DNA of 64,000 bases. Source: VRUE01 sp963702575. Its GTDB lineage: Bacteria; Actinomycetota; Thermoleophilia; Solirubrobacterales; 70-9. The translations under genes and the position numbers were made by a program. The stretch is from contig CAVPCU010000001.1 in NCBI GenBank assembly GCA_963702575.1, positions 62,001 to 126,000 of the forward strand. Direction: 5' to 3'. Under the pieces are notes generated by a model. That model did not search any database, was not told the origin of the DNA, and saw nothing but the letters and a program-made list of their open reading frames with translations. Positions 15,544-24,600 of this stretch are shown in pieces. The first letter of the stretch is position 1, and every line of letters starts with the position of its first letter.

Positions 15544-18500
15544 CTACTCGGTGAGCTCGTCCTGCGGCGGGGCGTCGGCTGGCGGCGCCTCGTCGGATTC
15601 GACGACGAGGGCGACGGCGCTGACGCGATCGTCGTCCTTGATGTTCATCACCCGCACCCCCTGGGTCGGGCGGCCCATCAGCGAGATCCCGCCGGCCGGG
15701 GTGCGCTGGACCATGCCGTTCTGGGAGATGAACAGCAGGTCCTGGTGCTCGCGCACGATCAGCGCGCCGGCGAGGCCGCCCTTCTTCTCGGTCAGCTTCG
15801 CGGTCAGGACGCCTTTCGTGCCGCGGCCCTTGCGCGGGTACTCGGCGATCGAGGTGCGCTTGCCATAGCCGTTCTCGGTGACGACGAAGAGCTCGGCGTC
15901 GTCGCGGGCGATGTCCATCGCCAGCACCCGGTTGGCCTCGCGGCCGACCTTGGCGTTGACGTTCATCCCTTTCACCCCGGAGGTGTCCCGCCCCATCGGG
16001 CGCGCCTCCCCCTCCGAGAAGCGCACGGCGTGAGCCGACTTGGAGACCATCAGGATGTCGTCCTCGCCCGAGGTCAGGCGCACCTGGACCAGCTCGTCGC
16101 CGTCGCGGACCTTGATCGCGATGATCCCGTCGGCGCGGATCGGCGTGTTGTAGGCGAGGAACTCGGTCTTCTTGAACTGTCCCTTGGCGGTGGCGAAGGC
16201 GAGGTACTTGTTCTCTTTGAAATCACGGGTCGGGATCACCGCCATCACGGTCTCGCCTTCGCGCAGCGGCAGCAAGTTGACCAGGGCGCTCCCTTTCGCC
16301 GTCCGCGAGCCCTCCGGCAGCTCGTAGACCTTGAGCCGGTAGACCTTGCCGCGGTTGGTGAAGAACAACAGGTAGTCGTGGGTCGAGCAGATGTGCAGGT
16401 GGGCGATGTAGTCGTCCTCCTTCAGGTTCATCCCCATCACCCCCACCCCGCCGCGGTGCTGCTGGCGGTAGGTGGCGAGCGGCAGCCGCTTGACGTAGCC
16501 CGAGGCGGTCAGCGAGATCACCATCTGCTGGTCGGCGATCATGTCCTCGATCCCGACGTCGCCCTCGAAGTGGGCGAGGTCGGTGCGGCGCTCGTCGCCG
16601 TAGGACTCGACGATCTCGGCCAGCTCCTCCTTGACCAGGCCGAGCACCTTCGCCTCGTCGCCGAGGATCGCCCGCAGCTCGCCGATCCGCTCGAGCAGGT
16701 CGGCGTGCTCGGCCCGCACCTTGTCGGCTTCCAGCGCGGTGAGGCGCTGCAACCTCATGTCGAGGATCGCCTGCGCCTGCTCGCGCGAGAGCTCGAACTC
16801 CGAGATCAGCCCCTCGCGGGCGGTGTCGGGGTCGGCCGAGGCGCGGATCAGCTTGATCACCGCGTCGAGGTTGTCAAGCGCGATCAGCAGCCCCTCGAGG
16901 ATGTGGGCGCGGGCCTCGGCGCGTCGCAGTTCGTACTGGGTGCGGCGGGTGACGACCTCGCGCTGATGGTCGACGTAGTGGTGGACCAGCTCCAGCAGGC
17001 TGAGGGTGCGGGGCACGCCGTCGACCAGCGCCACCATGTTGATGCCGAAGCTGGTCTGCATCTGGGTTTTCTTGTAGAGGTTGTTGAGCACGACCTTGGC
17101 CGGCTGGCCGCCGCGCTTCAGCTCGATCACCAGACGCATCCCGGAGCGGTCGGTCTCGTCGCGCAGGTCGGAGATCCCCTCCAGCTTCTTGTCGCGGACG
17201 AGGTCGGCGATCTTCGTGATCAGGCCGTTGTCGCCGCCCTTCTTGACCATGAACGGCAGCTCGGTGACGACGATCGCGTCCTTGCCGCCCTTGAGCGGCT
17301 CGACGTGGGCGCGGGCGCGGACCTTAACCGTGCCGCGACCCGAGGCGTAGGCGTCGCGGATGCCCTCCATGCTCATGATCCCGCCGCCGGGGAAGTCGGG
17401 GCCCTTGACGTGCTCCATCAGCCCCGTCATGTCGATCGTCGGGTCGTCGATGTAGGCCTCGACCGCGGCGGATACCTCGCGCAGGTTGTGCGGCGGGATG
17501 TTGGTCGCCATCCCGACCGCGATCCCGGCGGCGCCGTTGACCAGCAGGTTGGGGAACCGGGCCGGCAGGATCAGCGGCTCGCTCGTCGATTCGTCGTAGT
17601 TGGGCCCGAAGTCGACCGTGTCGGCATCGATGTCCCGCAACAGCTCGGTCGCCAACCGCCCCAGCCGCGCCTCGGTGTTGTGGCTGATGAAGCCGTTGGT
17701 CAGGAAGGAGTGGTCGTCGGTGTCGACGCGCAGCGAGTAGACAGCTTGGATCCCAGCCGGCTCCACCGACTCGACCTTGGCGTAGAAGTAGTCGCCGCTG
17801 ACCAGAGGCTCGACGACCTCGCGAACCTCCTCCGACTCGATCCGCTCCATGATCGCCGCGCCACCCTGCTCCCAGCGCTCGATCCGGTCGACGTTGTGAC
17901 GGCGCAGCCAGTCGCGCTCGGTCCACCGGGATTCGCAGTCCGAACGAATGTAGTCGGCTACGTACGGAACATGGTCGTGACTGAGAGCACGACTTTCGAC
18001 GGGAACGGTCGCAAGATCCTCTTCCAGCTTCGCCTGCTTGGCGCCGAGGAAGCCGACGTTGCGCATGAACAGCCGCGCATCGCGCCGGTTGCTGATTACG
18101 ACCTTGCACTCCCCCTTCTCATAGCGGCAAATCGAGGCCACCACGCCCGCCTCCAGCAGGAGCATCTGAACGCCGCGGGCCAACTGCTCGCTATAGGTCG
18201 AGTAGGAGATCTGGATCGAGTTGCGCGGGAGAAGGGAGGACGAGCCGTCCCCGGTGAACAGTGACCTCAGGAACTCGCGCTTGAACGCGGAGTTGGAACG
18301 CCAGACAAACTCCGGTACCCGCTTCTGCCTCGCCCTGCCGGTCAGATCTGCGAGCGGACTCTCGCGCAAGTGGTCGAGGTTCTGGATATCGAGCTCGCGC
18401 AGAATGCTCCCGGAGGCGATTTCTCGCGACGACACGTAGCGTCGCCCTCCGACAACCGAGTCGTAGGCGTCTACGACCTGGCCGAAGAAATCCTCGTCAA

Positions 18501-19308
18501 CGTTGTTGAAGCCGGCCCGATCCGCGCTTATCCAGCCCTCGGAGACGAAGGCGCCGGCGAGCAAGGACAGCTGAGCATCGCGCTTGGAAAGGGGCTCGCC
18601 GCCGTCCTGCCGAGGAGTGCGCGAGACCAACACCCGGTCCCCCGGCTTGATCTCGTCCAGCAACTTCCAGAGCAGGAGGGGAACGCCGGCCATGTCGACA
18701 AGGCAAAGGACGGGGTGGTTGTGGGTACCGGTGAGCTCGTGTCCGTGTGAGGTGCGGAGGCGGAGCGTCGGGTGCTCGCCGGAGTGGAAAAGCTTGGAAG
18801 CGCGAACCGGTCGGCCGAGGCGGTCGAGGACCTCGAGGTCGACGTCGTTGTCGGAGTTCGGCTCCGCGTGGGCGACGAGCGAGTCGATGCGGACCGTCCC
18901 GTTCGTGGTCGCCACCCTCGTGTCGCCGCTGACGCAGTACCTCATCGCGGCTGCCGGGTCGTCGTCGATCGAGCCGAAGTTGCCCTGGCCGTCTACCAGC
19001 GGGTAGCGCAGGGAGAAGTCCTGCGCCATCCGCACCAGCGTGTCGTAGATGGCCGAGTCGCCGTGGGGGTGGTACTTGCCCATCACCTCGCCGACGATGA
19101 AGGCGCACTTGCGGTAGGCCCGGGTCGGCTGCAGGCCGATGTCGTGCATCGCGTAGAGCACGCGGCGGTGGACCGGCTTGAGCCCGTCGCGGACGTCCGG
19201 CAGCGCCCGGCCGACGATCACGCTCATCGCGTAATCGAGGTAGGAGGAGCGCATCTCCTTCTCGAGCTCGCGCTCTTCGATCCGGCCCGTCAGTGCCTCG
19301 AGCGCCAT
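15544..19308 (-). CDS. gyrA: DNA gyrase subunit A with an intein
   Basis: ATP-dependent topoisomerase subunit that cuts and rejoins DNA. The precursor is 1254 residues: an N-extein of 124 residues ending at the catalytic Tyr (AAMRY), an intein of 420 residues (125-544), then the C-extein beginning TEARLGRLATELL. After splicing the enzyme is about 834 residues, the normal size. The GyrA box is QHRGGVGVMG, near the usual QRRGGKG, and the C-terminal domain shows repeated beta-pinwheel blades. ATG at 19308 lies 40 bases after gyrB. Without splicing the active site would be interrupted. Confidence 0.97.
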   Translation of the reverse strand: MALEALTGRIEERELEKEMRSSYLDYAMSVIVGRALPDVRDGLKPVHRRVLYAMHDIGLQPTRAYRKCAFIVGEVMGKYHPHGDSAIYDTLVRMAQDFSLRYPLVDGQGNFGSIDDDPAAAMRYCVSGDTRVATTNGTVRIDSLVAHAEPNSDNDVDLEVLDRLGRPVRASKLFHSGEHPTLRLRTSHGHELTGTHNHPVLCLVDMAGVPLLLWKLLDEIKPGDRVLVSRTPRQDGGEPLSKRDAQLSLLAGAFVSEGWISADRAGFNNVDEDFFGQVVDAYDSVVGGRRYVSSREIASGSILRELDIQNLDHLRESPLADLTGRARQKRVPEFVWRSNSAFKREFLRSLFTGDGSSSLLPRNSIQISYSTYSEQLARGVQMLLLEAGVVASICRYEKGECKVVISNRRDARLFMRNVGFLGAKQAKLEEDLATVPVESRALSHDHVPYVADYIRSDCESRWTERDWLRRHNVDRIERWEQGGAAIMERIESEEVREVVEPLVSGDYFYAKVESVEPAGIQAVYSLRVDTDDHSFLTNGFISHNTEARLGRLATELLRDIDADTVDFGPNYDESTSEPLILPARFPNLLVNGAAGIAVGMATNIPPHNLREVSAAVEAYIDDPTIDMTGLMEHVKGPDFPGGGIMSMEGIRDAYASGRGTVKVRARAHVEPLKGGKDAIVVTELPFMVKKGGDNGLITKIADLVRDKKLEGISDLRDETDRSGMRLVIELKRGGQPAKVVLNNLYKKTQMQTSFGINMVALVDGVPRTLSLLELVHHYVDHQREVVTRRTQYELRRAEARAHILEGLLIALDNLDAVIKLIRASADPDTAREGLISEFELSREQAQAILDMRLQRLTALEADKVRAEHADLLERIGELRAILGDEAKVLGLVKEELAEIVESYGDERRTDLAHFEGDVGIEDMIADQQMVISLTASGYVKRLPLATYRQQHRGGVGVMGMNLKEDDYIAHLHICSTHDYLLFFTNRGKVYRLKVYELPEGSRTAKGSALVNLLPLREGETVMAVIPTRDFKENKYLAFATAKGQFKKTEFLAYNTPIRADGIIAIKVRDGDELVQVRLTSGEDDILMVSKSAHAVRFSEGEARPMGRDTSGVKGMNVNAKVGREANRVLAMDIARDDAELFVVTENGYGKRTSIAEYPRKGRGTKGVLTAKLTEKKGGLAGALIVREHQDLLFISQNGMVQRTPAGGISLMGRPTQGVRVMNIKDDDRVSAVALVVESDEAPPADAPPQDELTE
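17677..18936 (-). mobile_element. GyrA intein with LAGLIDADG homing endonuclease
   Basis: In-frame protein intron inserted directly after the catalytic Tyr124, the site used by mycobacterial GyrA inteins. Splicing residues are intact: Cys1 (CVSGDTRV), block B TGTHNHPV, terminal FISHN and Thr as first C-extein residue. Two dodecapeptide motifs, LLAGAFVSEGW and LRSLFTGDGSS, mark a homing endonuclease; each retains an acidic residue near its end, so it may be active. The segment is less GC-rich than the exteins and contains several codons rare in the surrounding gyrA, consistent with horizontal origin. Confidence 0.93.
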
Positions 19309-19348
19309 CTAGCTCACCCCCAGGATGCGCAGGTTTGCAGCGTCCCTG

Positions 19349-21776
19349 TCACACATCGAGGAACTTCACCTCTTTCGCGTTACGCTCGATGAAGTCGCGC
19401 CGCGGGGCGACCTGGTCGCCCATCAGCATGCTGAAGATCTGGTCGGCGGCGGTCGCGTCTTCGAGCGTCACCCGGGCCAGCGTGCGCGTCGCCGGGTCCA
19501 TCGTCGTCTCGCGCAGCTGGTCGGCGTTCATCTCGCCGAGACCCTTGAAGCGGGTCAGCTGGACGCCGTGCCGAGCGAGCTCGAGCACGGCGCCGCGCAG
19601 CGCCTGGAAGGAGAGCGCCTCGGCGCTGCGGCCCGCGTGGCGGACCTCGAACGGCGGTCGGCCGACCTGCTTCAGCAGCGCCGCGTGGACCTCGGCGAAC
19701 TTGCGGTAGTCGTGGTGATCGAAGAGCTCGCGCGGCAGCTGGTGGGTGCGGGCGAGGCCCGACTTGACTTCGATCGCCTTCACCGTCAAGCCCCTCGTCG
19801 GAGTCGACCGTGATCTCGGTCGTGAACGGCTCGCCCTCGCCCGCCTCCCGACCCATCGTCTTGCGCGCATCGGCGACGCTGGAGACCTCCTCGTCGAGCA
19901 GGCTCGACTCCTCGAGGAAGCGCACGGTGTCGTGGCCGAACTCGGCCTGCAGCGAGGAGCCCCAGCCCTCGTACTCTTTGGCGCGGCGGGTGTAGGCCTG
20001 CCAGCGGCTCTTGGTCAGCTTGGTCGCCTTGCCGGAGGCGTCGACGACCTCGATCTGCTCGAGCTTGTCGCGCAGCAGCAGCTCTTCGAGTTCGGACTCG
20101 CGCTCGAGGTAGGTCTCCTGGTTGCCCTGCTTGACCCGGTAGAGCGGCGGTTTGGCGATGTAGACGTAGCCGGCGTCGATCAGCTCCGGCATCTGCCGGT
20201 AGAGGAAGGTGAGGACGAGGGTGCGGATGTGGGCGCCGTCGACATCGGCGTCGGTCGCCATCACGATTTTGTGGTAGCGGGCGTCCTCGAGGTTGAACTC
20301 TTCGTGGACGCCGGTGCCGATCGCCGTGATCAGCGCCTGCACCTCGGTGTTGGCGAGCACCTTGTCGATCCGGCTCTTCTCGACGTTGATGATCTTGCCG
20401 CGCAGCGGCAGCACCGCCTGGGTATTGCGGTCGCGCGCCTGCTTGGCGGAGCCGCCGGCGGAGTCGCCCTCGACGACGAAGATCTCCGCGTCGCGCGGGT
20501 CCTTGACCGTGCAGTCGGCGAGCTTGCCCGGCAGGGTCGAGTTCTCCAGCGCCGACTTGCGCCGGGTCAGGTCGCGGGCTTTGCGGGCGGCGTCGCGGGC
20601 GCGCGAGGCGTCGATCGCCTTGACGATGATCCGGCGGGCGTCGCCCGGGTTCTCCTCGAAGAACTCGGCCAACTTGCGGTTGACCGTCTCCTCGACCAGG
20701 CCGCGAATCGGCGGGTTGCCGAGTTTGGTCTTGGTCTGGCCCTCGAACTGCGGGTCGTGCAGCTTGACCGAGATCACCGCAGTCAGCCCCTCGCGCACGT
20801 CCTCGCCACCGAGGTTGCCGTCCTTCTCTTTCAGCAGCCCTTTGCTGCGCGCGTAGGCGTTCAGGGTGCGGGTCAGCGCGGAGCGGAAGCCGGAGAGGTG
20901 CGAGCCGCCCTCGTGGGTGTTGATGTTGTTGGCGAAGCTGAAGATCGACTCCTGGTAGGAGGCGTTCCACTGCATCGCCACCTCGACCAGGCCCTCCTCC
21001 TCCTCGCCGTCGAAGAAGATCGTCTTGCGGTGGAGGACGTCCTTGTTCTCGTTCAGGTGGCGGACGAAATCCTCGATGCCGCCCTCGTACTGGAAGGAGA
21101 CGCTGTTGGTCTGGCCGCGCTCGTCGACCAGCTCGATCTTCAGCCCGCGGGTGAGGAAGGCGGTCTCGCGCAGGCGCTCGGCCAGCGTCTGGAAGTCGAA
21201 CTCGACCTCCTCGAAGATCTCCGGGTCGGGCTGGAAGGTCAGCGTCGTGCCGGTCTTCGTCGTCGCCTCGCCTTTGGTCAGGGCCGTCTGCGGCTTGCCG
21301 CGCTCGTAGGTCTGCGTCCAGACGGCGCCGTCGCGGCTGATCTCCAGCAGCAGGCGCTCGGAGAGCGCGTTGACGACGGAGACCCCGACGCCGTGCAGGC
21401 CGCCGGAGACTTTGTAGCCGCCGCCGTCGCCGAACTTGCCACCGGCGTGCAGCGTGGTCAGCACGACCTCGGCAGCGGGCCGTTTCTCCTTCTTCAGTTC
21501 TTCGACCGGGATGCCGCGGCCGTCGTCGGTCACGGTGCAGCTGTCGTCGGGATGAAGGACGACGCGGACTTCGCTGCAGTGGCCGGCGATCGCCTCGTCG
21601 ACCGAGTTGTCGACGACCTCGTAGACGAGGTGGTGGAGGCCGCGGGGGCCGGTCGAGCCGATGTACATCCCGGGGCGCTTGCGAACCGCTTCGAGGCCCT
21701 CGAGGACGGTGATGTCCTTGGCGCCGTAGGAGTCCGAGCCGCTCGTCCCGCCGTCGCTCTTTTTCGAATTAGGCAA
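19349..21776 (-). CDS. gyrB: DNA gyrase subunit B (one-base frameshift in this sequence)
   Basis: ATPase subunit of gyrase. GHKL motifs (VVDNSVDEAIAG, DDGRGIPVE, GLHGVGVSVVNALS) and the TOPRIM motifs (VEGDSAGGSAKQARD, ATDADVDGAHIRTL) are intact. The frame breaks at 19788-19789: GGGCTTGACGG should read GGGCTGACGG to continue into TVKAIEVKSG and the conserved RFKGLGEMN end. With one T removed the protein is about 808 residues. It carries a TOPRIM insertion like that of E. coli GyrB, absent from typical actinobacterial GyrB. Start is TTG at 21776, preceded by AAGGGA. A sequencing error is the simplest reading of the break. Confidence 0.92.
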
Positions 21777-21797
21777 TTAATCCCTTCCGGATCTCAG

Positions 21798-21843
21798 AAA
21801 AAACCCCGACCCCTCGGCGTCGCTCGCGTGCGCCGGGTCGGGG
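21798..21843 (-). terminator. Intrinsic terminator or gyrB leader attenuator
   Basis: On the minus strand CCCCGACCC and GGGTCGGGG form a perfect 9-bp stem around a 22-base loop that can pair further, followed directly by six T. It stops transcripts coming from dnaN-recF-dciA. A -10-like TATCCT (complement of 21863-21868) lies just upstream of the hairpin, so the same element could act as an attenuator in a gyrB leader. Confidence 0.85.
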
Positions 21844-21923
21844 TGAAATGCGAGTTGACATAAGGATACCAGTTCGGCCCCCCCGAACGCCTGTCGGAGC
21901 GGCGGAAAATCCCTGCAAAACAG

Positions 21924-22241
21924 CTAGAAATGTGCGCTATCTGGGGATTCTTTCGCGCGAAAGCGCAACGTCCGCGGCGCCTGCTCGCCGAGGCGCTCCG
22001 AAAGCCGCTCGAGGAGCTGCGCCTGCATCAGGTCGAGCTCCTCCGCCCAGACCGGGTCCGAGCACTCGACGACGACCGCTCCGTCGCGTTCGCCGACCGG
22101 CTGCGCAGCGGCGGCGACGCGCTCTCCGACCGTCTCCGCCCAGGCCGCCTGGACCGCCGCCAGGCGCGTCTTCGGCGCGGCCCGGTCGAGCGCGGCGCGC
22201 AGGGCGTCGGCAGCGGGCCGGGGCGCGCGGCGGCGGCTCAT
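21924..22241 (-). CDS. dciA: DciA-type DUF721 protein or domain
   Basis: A 105-residue DUF721/DciA sequence, the ancestral bacterial helicase loader that helps place DnaB at the origin. Typical features are LAAVQAAWAETVGERVAAAAQPV and the later VVVECSDPVWAEELDLMQAQLLERLSE, split by a short loop. The position between recF and gyrB is the usual actinobacterial one. It may start at ATG 22241, but there is no Shine-Dalgarno and the frame is open into RecF, so a RecF-DciA fusion is possible. Confidence 0.8.
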   Translation of the reverse strand: MSRRRAPRPAADALRAALDRAAPKTRLAAVQAAWAETVGERVAAAAQPVGERDGAVVVECSDPVWAEELDLMQAQLLERLSERLGEQAPRTLRFRAKESPDSAHF

Positions 22242-23313
22242 GCGGCGAGCGGCCTGCTCGGCGGTGAGGGGCATGCGGAGGACCTGCTCGCGGGCCGAGG
22301 CCGGCAGCGACTCCTCGTCCGCGGCGCTGATCAGCGCCTGGCCTGTGCCGAGCCGCTCGACCAGCAGCTCCCGCCGCAACGGGTCGAGCTCGCTCATCAC
22401 GTCGTCGAGCAGGAGCAGCGGGGCCACCCCTCTGGCGGCGAGGAGCGCCTCGCGCTCGGCGAAGATCAGTGCCAGCAGCGCCGTGCGCTGCTGGCCCTGG
22501 GAGCCGTAGCGGCGCAGGGCGCGGCCGTCGAGGTCGAGCTTCAGCTCGTCGAGGTGCGGGCCCCACGAGGTGCGGCCGAGCTGCAGGTCGGCCGCGCGGC
22601 GCTCGGCCAGCCCGGCGCGGATCTCCTCCGCCGAGCCCGCCGCGCGCGGCGCGTACTCGAGCCGCGCGCCGCCCTCGAGGCCGAGCTCGCCGGCGGCGTC
22701 GGCGAACGGGCCGTGCAAGCTCCGCGACCGCCTCCGAGCGCGCCGTCGCCAGCGCCTCGGCGGCCTCGGCCAGGGTCGCGTCCCAGACCTCCAGGCCGCC
22801 GACGGCGCCGCGCGCCAGCAGGGCGTTGCGCTGCGCCAGCGCCTGGCCGAAGCGCTGGCGCAGGCCGGCGCGGGCGGGCCAGCGGGCGGCGATGAAGCCG
22901 TCGAGGTGGGCGCGGCGCTCGGCCGGCGGCCCCTTGACCAGGGTCAGGCGATCGGGCGAGAAGACCGCGACGGGCGGGCGGTTGCGGGCCAGCGTCGCTG
23001 GGTCGGCCGGGCTGCCGTCGAGCAGGTGGCGGCGCCCGTCCTCTCGGCTGACCGAGGCGAGCAGCCGGCGCTCGATCCCGTCCTCGTCGCGCACGATCGC
23101 CTCGGCCCGGGCGAAGCCGCCGCCGAACGGAATCAGCTCGCGCCGGTCGGAGGTGCGGAAGGAGCGGCCGGTGAGGGCGAAGTAGAGCGCCTCGAGCAGG
23201 TTGGTCTTGCCGGCGCCGTTGGGACCGACGAGGCTGACGATCCCCGCCTCCAACTCGACCCGCACGCCGGCCAGGCTGCGTAGCGGCCTCGCTTCGACGG
23301 CGGCGACCCGCAC
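21924..23313 (-). CDS. recF: RecF, in frame with DciA and carrying one extra base
   Basis: RecF is an SMC-like ATPase for recombinational repair at gaps. The N-terminal part has the Walker A LVGPNGAGKTNLLEALYFAL and VFSPDRLTLVKG; the C-terminal part, in a second frame, has GSQGQQRTALLALIFAE and Walker B LLLLDDVMSELD. The frames join at 22717-22718, where GAGCTTGCACGG should probably read GAGCTGCACGG (ELHGPFADAA). No stop separates the RecF end (LRMPLTAEQAAR) from the DciA sequence, so the two may be one polypeptide. GTG at 23313 starts 11 bases after dnaN. Repaired length is about 462 residues. Confidence 0.85.
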
Positions 23314-23324
23314 CGGCCCGGCCC

Positions 23325-24431
23325 TCAGACGTTGAGGCGGATCGGCATCACCAGGTAGCGAAAGTCTTCGTTGTCGACCGGCTGCAGCAGGCCCGGCCGC
23401 AGCGGCGAGATCAGCCGCAGCAGCACCTCGTCGCCGCCGACGCTTTCGATCCCGTCGCGGAGGAACTCGGGGTTGAAGCCGATCTCCAGCTCCTCCCCCT
23501 CGAAAGCCGCGGGCATCGCCTCCTCGGCGTCGCCGACGTCGGGGGTCGAGGCCGAGACCTTCAGCTCGCCCTGCGAGAGGGAGAGTCGCAGCGGCGCGTT
23601 GCGCTGGGCGAGCTGGCTGACGCGGCGGACGACATCGAGCAGTTCGGGCCGTGGCAGGCGCACGTCGTGCTCGTAGGACTCCGGCAGGAGCTGTCGAAAG
23701 TTGGGGAACTGGCCGTCGATCAGCCTCGTGTTGAGGAGGATGCCCCCTGCACGGAAGACGGCCTGGTTGGGCAGCAGGCTGACGCCGACCTCCGGCGCCT
23801 CGCCGCCGGCGACCAGGCGGCCCAGCTCGCGCAGGGCGCGGGCCGGGATGTTGGCCTCGAGCTCGCCGCCGATCGCGCTCTCCAGCTCGGTTCGCTTGAC
23901 CGCCAGCCGATAGGAATCGGTGGCGACCATCGTCATCTCCTGGCCGGCAGCGGTGACGAGGACGCCGGTGAGGACCGGGCGCATGTCGTCGCGCGAAGCG
24001 GCGGGGGCGACGAGCTCGATCGTCTCGGCGAGGGCGGCGGCGGGGATCTTCAGCGGCTGCTCGCCCTCCCCGGGCAGCTTCGGGAAGTCCTCGGCCGGCA
24101 GGACCCGCAGGTGGAAGCTCGAGCCGCCGCTGCGGATCTCGACGTCGCGCTCCGCCTCGCGCAGCTCGACCTCGACCGACGCGTCGCCGAGCGAGCGAGC
24201 GAGCTCGGCGAGGAGGCGGCCCGGCAGCAGGACCGCGCCGGCGCCGTCGACGGAGGCCGCGAGCGCGGTGCTCAGGCCCATCTCGCCGTCGGTCGCGGCG
24301 AGCGTCACGCCGTCCTCGCCTGCGGTCAGCAAGATGCCGGAGAGGGCCTGCGTGGCGGCCCGGGTGGAAACCGCCCGGGAGACGATCGAGAGCTTGGAGA
24401 CGAACTCCTCGCGTTTGGTGGTCAGCTTCAA
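23325..24431 (-). CDS. dnaN: DNA polymerase III beta subunit (sliding clamp)
   Basis: Ring-shaped processivity clamp of the replicative polymerase. The 368-residue length is normal and three clamp-like domains can be traced; ATDSYRLAVKR and the C-terminal ending FRYLVMPIRL are family hallmarks. The start is TTG at 24431 (LTTKREEFVSKLS); no ATG or GTG lies suitably close and the Shine-Dalgarno is weak. The gene follows dnaA and the putative origin, and its promoter must lie inside that origin region. Confidence 0.96.
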   Translation of the reverse strand: MKLTTKREEFVSKLSIVSRAVSTRAATQALSGILLTAGEDGVTLAATDGEMGLSTALAASVDGAGAVLLPGRLLAELARSLGDASVEVELREAERDVEIRSGGSSFHLRVLPAEDFPKLPGEGEQPLKIPAAALAETIELVAPAASRDDMRPVLTGVLVTAAGQEMTMVATDSYRLAVKRTELESAIGGELEANIPARALRELGRLVAGGEAPEVGVSLLPNQAVFRAGGILLNTRLIDGQFPNFRQLLPESYEHDVRLPRPELLDVVRRVSQLAQRNAPLRLSLSQGELKVSASTPDVGDAEEAMPAAFEGEELEIGFNPEFLRDGIESVGGDEVLLRLISPLRPGLLQPVDNEDFRYLVMPIRLNV

Positions 24432-24600
24432 ATGACTGATTCTCTCTTGAGTTGGATTAGCGCTTGTGGAAACAGCCGAGGTCACGCCGATTCGGCCTGG
24501 CGATCGGGTTTGCGGGTGTGGAAGCGGTTGTGGGAAAGCATCGATTCTTACAGTGACGTCGGCTGTCAGGCGTGCCCGTCGTCGTCGCTGTGGATTGCGC
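24432..24600. other. oriC: Probable replication origin (oriC)
   Basis: The dnaA-dnaN gap contains a cluster of DnaA-box-like sequences read on the minus strand: GTTTCCACA (24465-24473), GCTTCCACA (24517-24525), TTTCCCACA (24529-24537) and CAATCCACA (24589-24597, in the 3' end of dnaA). Three match TTATCCACA at 7 of 9 positions and one at 6. The bases 24432-24460 are relatively AT-rich. This is the usual oriC position in actinobacteria. The gap is short (134 bases), so the boxes on either side may belong to it. Confidence 0.65.
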
